From an uncultured Clostridia bacterium (GTDB lineage Bacteria; Bacillota; Clostridia; TANB77; CAG-508), in contig CAJUSU010000017.1 in assembly GCA_910589185.1 (NCBI GenBank), positions 1 through 16,699 on the forward strand: DNA of 16,699 nt, in the 5' to 3' direction. How positions within the stretch are numbered: position 1 is the first letter of the stretch; each line of letters begins with the position of its first letter. Under the pieces are notes generated by a model. The model was not told where the DNA came from. It saw only the letters and a list, made by a program, of their open reading frames with translations, and did not search any database. Below are positions 14,807-16,699 of the stretch, one piece after another. The position numbers and the translations under genes are program-made.

Positions 14807-14892
14807 TGGTGCGAACAATGGGACTTGAACCCACACGCTATTTAAGCACACGCCCCTCAAACGTGCCTGTCTGCCAATTCCAGCATGTTCGC
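14807..14892 (-). tRNA. tRNA-Leu with GAG anticodon
   Basis: Read on the reverse strand, the 86-nt gene starts GCGAACATGC and ends TTCGCACCA, so the CCA end is encoded. The acceptor stem GCGAACA pairs with TGTTCGC. The anticodon arm CACGT-TTGAGGG-GCGTG gives anticodon GAG (reads CUC and CUU). The long variable arm (about TGCTTAAATAGCG) and the TTCAAGT T-loop are those of a class II tRNA-Leu. It stands alone, not in a tRNA cluster. Confidence 0.96.
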
Positions 14893-14905
14893 ATCTATAA
14901 AAATT

Positions 14906-14911
14906 ATTATA
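14906..14911 (-). promoter_or_regulatory. -10 box of the tRNA-Leu promoter
   Basis: On the reverse strand TATAAT lies 13 nt before the first base of the tRNA (GAGGTATAATAATT). The -35 region 17 bp upstream is T-rich and does not match TTGACA well. Confidence 0.5.
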
Positions 14912-14974
14912 CCTCATATTGCTATAAAAAGAAAGATATTTTTGATATTTTATTAGTAAAGACTAACTTTTATC

Positions 14975-15002
14975 ACTCTTCTCTCTATTTTTACATAAAA
15001 TA
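14975..15002 (+). promoter_or_regulatory. Possible sporulation (sigma-K-like) promoter before cwlJ
   Basis: AC at 14975-14976 and CATAAAATA at 14994-15002 are separated by 17 bp. They match the B. subtilis sigma-K consensus AC-N16/17-CATANNNTA. No sigma-A promoter is evident here. A start near 15009 would leave a very short leader with the ribosome site at its 5' edge, which weakens the case. The match could be chance in AT-rich DNA. Confidence 0.3.
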
Positions 15003-15020
15003 AAGGGAGGAGGAGTATTT

Positions 15021-15467
15021 ATGGCATATTCAGATAGGGAATTAATTGCAAGAATTGTACAATGTGAAGCAGGAGGAGAAGGGGAAAATGGAATGAAAGC
15101 AGTTGCCTCTGTAGTCATGAATAGAGTAAATGTTCCAGTTGGAGAATATTCTAGAGTTTCCCAAGGTGGAAGTATTCGAAATATTATTTTTCAACCTGGT
15201 CAATTTGATTGTGTACGTGAGACTTTGCGCAATCAATACAATCCTCAAAATATTTATAACATGACACCAACAGAAGTTCATTACAACATAGCAGACTGGG
15301 TAATGGCGGGAAATAGATTAAACGAGATAGGTGAATGTTTGTGGTATCTAAATCCCTTCAGACCATCTTGTGGCAGTACATTTCCTTCTAATGGCTCTGG
15401 TACTTTTCACACTAGATTAGGTGACCATTGTTTTTATAGACCGACTTCAAACTATTCAAACACTTAA
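15021..15467 (+). CDS. cwlJ: CwlJ-like spore cortex / cell wall hydrolase
   Basis: This 148-residue protein is a bare SleB/CwlJ-type hydrolase domain (Hydrolase_2). The opening SDRELIARIVQCEAGGEGENG has the catalytic-type glutamate (Glu16), followed by KAVASVVMNRV, FQPGQFDC, WYLNPF and HTRLGDHCFY, all typical of the fold. There is no signal peptide and no peptidoglycan-binding domain. This fits CwlJ, which is made in the mother cell and sits at the coat-cortex edge, rather than SleB, which is secreted into the forespore. CwlJ degrades cortex muramic-lactam peptidoglycan during germination. GGGAGGAGG precedes the ATG. A gerQ-like gene, whose product anchors CwlJ in Bacillus subtilis, follows 42 nt downstream. 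Confidence 0.85.
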   Translation: MAYSDRELIARIVQCEAGGEGENGMKAVASVVMNRVNVPVGEYSRVSQGGSIRNIIFQPGQFDCVRETLRNQYNPQNIYNMTPTEVHYNIADWVMAGNRLNEIGECLWYLNPFRPSCGSTFPSNGSGTFHTRLGDHCFYRPTSNYSNT

Positions 15468-15509
15468 AGTTTATAGGTACATCTTAAAACCTAAATATAT
15501 TATAAAGAG

Positions 15510-15860
15510 ATGAGTAATATGGAAGAAAATCAATTGCAAAACCAAAGACAAACAGGTAATCATGTGGTTACAAATGCAAATTCTCCAGAGATAATGACAA
15601 ACAATATTTACACACCTGCTTTTTTAAGACAACAAATTGGAAAATTAGTAAGGGTAGAATTTTTAATTGGGACAAATAACTTAGTAGATAGAATAGGAAT
15701 TTTAGAAGATGTAGGTGCAAGTTATATTCTTCTTCGTTCTTTAGAAAGCAATACTACTATTTATGCTGATATATATTCTATTAAATTTGTAACAATTTCT
15801 AATTCAACACCTAATATACCAAATCAATACTACAATTTATATAATGGCTCCATGTTTTAA
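15510..15860 (+). CDS. gerQ: GerQ-like spore coat protein
   Basis: This 116-residue protein has a Gln/Asn-rich, probably disordered N-terminus (about 1-32). A small beta-rich domain follows (about 36-100), with FLRQQIGKLVRVEFLIGTNN and a strand pattern ending IYADIYSIKFVTIS. The core resembles the C-terminal domain of GerQ (YwdL), the coat protein needed for CwlJ to be present in spores. The cwlJ-gerQ gene order matches B. subtilis and supports the call. It is shorter than Bacillus GerQ. The N-terminal lysines crosslinked by transglutaminase in Bacillus are absent: the first lysine is at 45. The start is uncertain, because an ATG 9 nt further (15519) has slightly better upstream spacing. Confidence 0.72.
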   Translation: MSNMEENQLQNQRQTGNHVVTNANSPEIMTNNIYTPAFLRQQIGKLVRVEFLIGTNNLVDRIGILEDVGASYILLRSLESNTTIYADIYSIKFVTISNSTPNIPNQYYNLYNGSMF

Positions 15861-15887
15861 AGAACTCTAAATTAGAGTTCTTTTTTT
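15861..15887 (+). terminator. Rho-independent terminator
   Basis: AGAACTCTA and TAGAGTTCT form a perfect 9-bp stem with a 3-nt loop, followed by a run of T to 15887. It begins right at the gerQ stop and closes the cwlJ-gerQ unit. Confidence 0.9.
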
Positions 15888-15897
15888 GCATATACTC

Positions 15898-15926
15898 TTG
15901 TATTTTGACGAAATTCCTTATATAAT
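15898..15926 (+). promoter_or_regulatory. pta promoter
   Basis: TTGTAT (15898-15903) and TATAAT (15921-15926) are 17 bp apart. Transcription would start about 30 nt before the pta ATG. Confidence 0.75.
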
Positions 15927-15962
15927 ATTAAGGATAAAATATATAGAAAAGAGGAGAAAATA

Positions 15963-16699
15963 ATGGCATTTATAGATGGAATTAAACAAAAAGCAAAACA
16001 AGATGTAAAAACAATTATTCTTCCAGAAAGTGAAGATATGAGAGTGCTAGAAGGTGCTTCTAAAGCATTGAAAGAAAAATATGCTAATATTATCTTAATT
16101 GGAGATGAGGCAGAAGTTATTAAAAAAGCAGAGCAAAATAATATAGATTTAACTGGCTCTCAGATTATCAATCCAAAAACTTCAGAAAAATATGAAGAAT
16201 ATGCAAATACTTTTTATGAATTAAGAAAAGCAAAAGGAATGACAATTGAACAAGCGAAAGAATTATTGTTAGAACCAATTTACTTTGGCATGATGATGAT
16301 GAAACAAGGAGATGCAGATGGATTAGTATCAGGTGCTTGTCACTCAACAGCAAATACTTTAAGACCAGCTTTACAAATCTTAAAAACTGCTCCAGGGACG
16401 AAACTTGTTTCAGCATTCTTTTTAATGGAAGTTCCTAATTGTGAATATGGTGAAAATGGAGTATTTGTATTTGGAGATTGCGGATTAGTAGAAAATCCAT
16501 CTTCTGATGACTTATCAGAAATTGCAATTTCTTCTAGTAAAAGTTTTCATCAATTAACAGGAAAAGAATCAAAGGTAGCAATGCTTTCTTATTCTACATA
16601 CGGTAGTGCTCATTCTGATTTGACAGAAAAGGTAGTGGAAGCTACAAAATTGTTAAAAGAAAAAGAACCAAATTTAGCTTGTGATGGGGAACTACAATT
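15963..16699 (+). CDS. pta: Phosphate acetyltransferase, 5' part
   Basis: The frame opens at ATG 15963 after AGAGGAG and runs off the window after 245 codons; the family has about 330 residues. Pta interconverts acetyl-CoA and acetyl phosphate, the first half of the Pta-AckA route that yields ATP and acetate in fermenters. The match is clear from ILPESEDMRVLEGA, EPIYFGMMMMKQGDADGLVSGACHSTANTLRPALQ, VFGDCGLVENPSSDDLSEIA, MLSYSTYGSAHSD and CDGELQ at the edge, all typical of the short Pta form without the DRTGG regulatory domain. It has its own promoter. The acetate kinase gene often lies next downstream, outside the window. Confidence 0.95.
   Translation, partial: MAFIDGIKQKAKQDVKTIILPESEDMRVLEGASKALKEKYANIILIGDEAEVIKKAEQNNIDLTGSQIINPKTSEKYEEYANTFYELRKAKGMTIEQAKELLLEPIYFGMMMMKQGDADGLVSGACHSTANTLRPALQILKTAPGTKLVSAFFLMEVPNCEYGENGVFVFGDCGLVENPSSDDLSEIAISSSKSFHQLTGKESKVAMLSYSTYGSAHSDLTEKVVEATKLLKEKEPNLACDGELQ

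Noticed and set aside
14732..14917. 61-codon reverse ORF across the tRNA
   Set aside because: It reads straight through the tRNA-Leu sequence and its terminator, so it is a chance frame.
14806..15003. 65-codon forward ORF overlapping the tRNA-Leu region
   Set aside because: Its first half is the antisense of the tRNA gene (the familiar MGLEPTR-like translation of a reversed tRNA T-arm). It has no ribosome site and no protein-like composition.
16168..16416. 82-codon reverse ORF within pta
   Set aside because: Leucine/serine-rich shadow of the pta coding sequence, which is open throughout on the forward strand with clear family motifs.

Overview
The window is a strongly AT-rich, chromosomal stretch from a low-GC Gram-positive bacterium. 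It is most likely a member of the Clostridia (Bacillota), possibly an uncultured gut-type lineage. The basis is the strong AAGGAGG-type ribosome sites, sigma-A promoters with TATAAT boxes, the der-plsY-gpsA cluster, an RNase P RNA with class A-like signatures, and a cwlJ-gerQ type spore-germination pair. TGA acts as a stop (end of der), so this is not the Mycoplasma code. The genus cannot be fixed from the sequence alone.

Layout. (1) 1-976: the 3' end of an AMP-forming acyl-CoA synthetase, then a small two-helix membrane protein with its own strong promoter and a hairpin-bearing leader. (2) 1061-5524: an Lsa-type ABC-F ribosome-protection ATPase followed after 5 nt by copZ and copA (copper chaperone and Cu(I)-exporting ATPase), then a dCMP deaminase, closed by a terminator. 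(3) 5656-9788: housekeeping run der (ribosome assembly GTPase), plsY and gpsA (glycerol-phosphate lipid synthesis), a zinc-ribbon protein and dtd (D-aminoacyl-tRNA deacylase). The start of dtd is preceded by a partial duplicate of itself that forms a 15-codon mini-ORF. (4) 9807-11568: a small reverse-strand unknown, a secreted or anchored unknown, and the RNase P RNA gene rnpB with its promoter and terminator. (5) 11581-13087, reverse strand: an HD-domain hydrolase and an RluD-family pseudouridine synthase. (6) 13329-14748: a two-gene operon of a membrane-spanning XRE regulator and a DUF4097-like beta-repeat membrane protein. (7) 14807-14892: tRNA-Leu(GAG) on the reverse strand. (8) 15021-15860: cwlJ-like cortex hydrolase and gerQ-like coat protein. 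(9) 15963 to the end: the first two thirds or so of pta (phosphate acetyltransferase).

Most of the window is core metabolism and information processing. No mobile element, CRISPR array, phage module or toxin-antitoxin pair was seen. The parts most worth a second look are the duplicated start of dtd (possible translational coupling from a mini-ORF), the tight ABC-F/copper-efflux linkage, the XRE-membrane/beta-repeat pair, and the hairpin leader before the small membrane protein at 755-976. I see no clear evidence of a wholly new multi-gene system.
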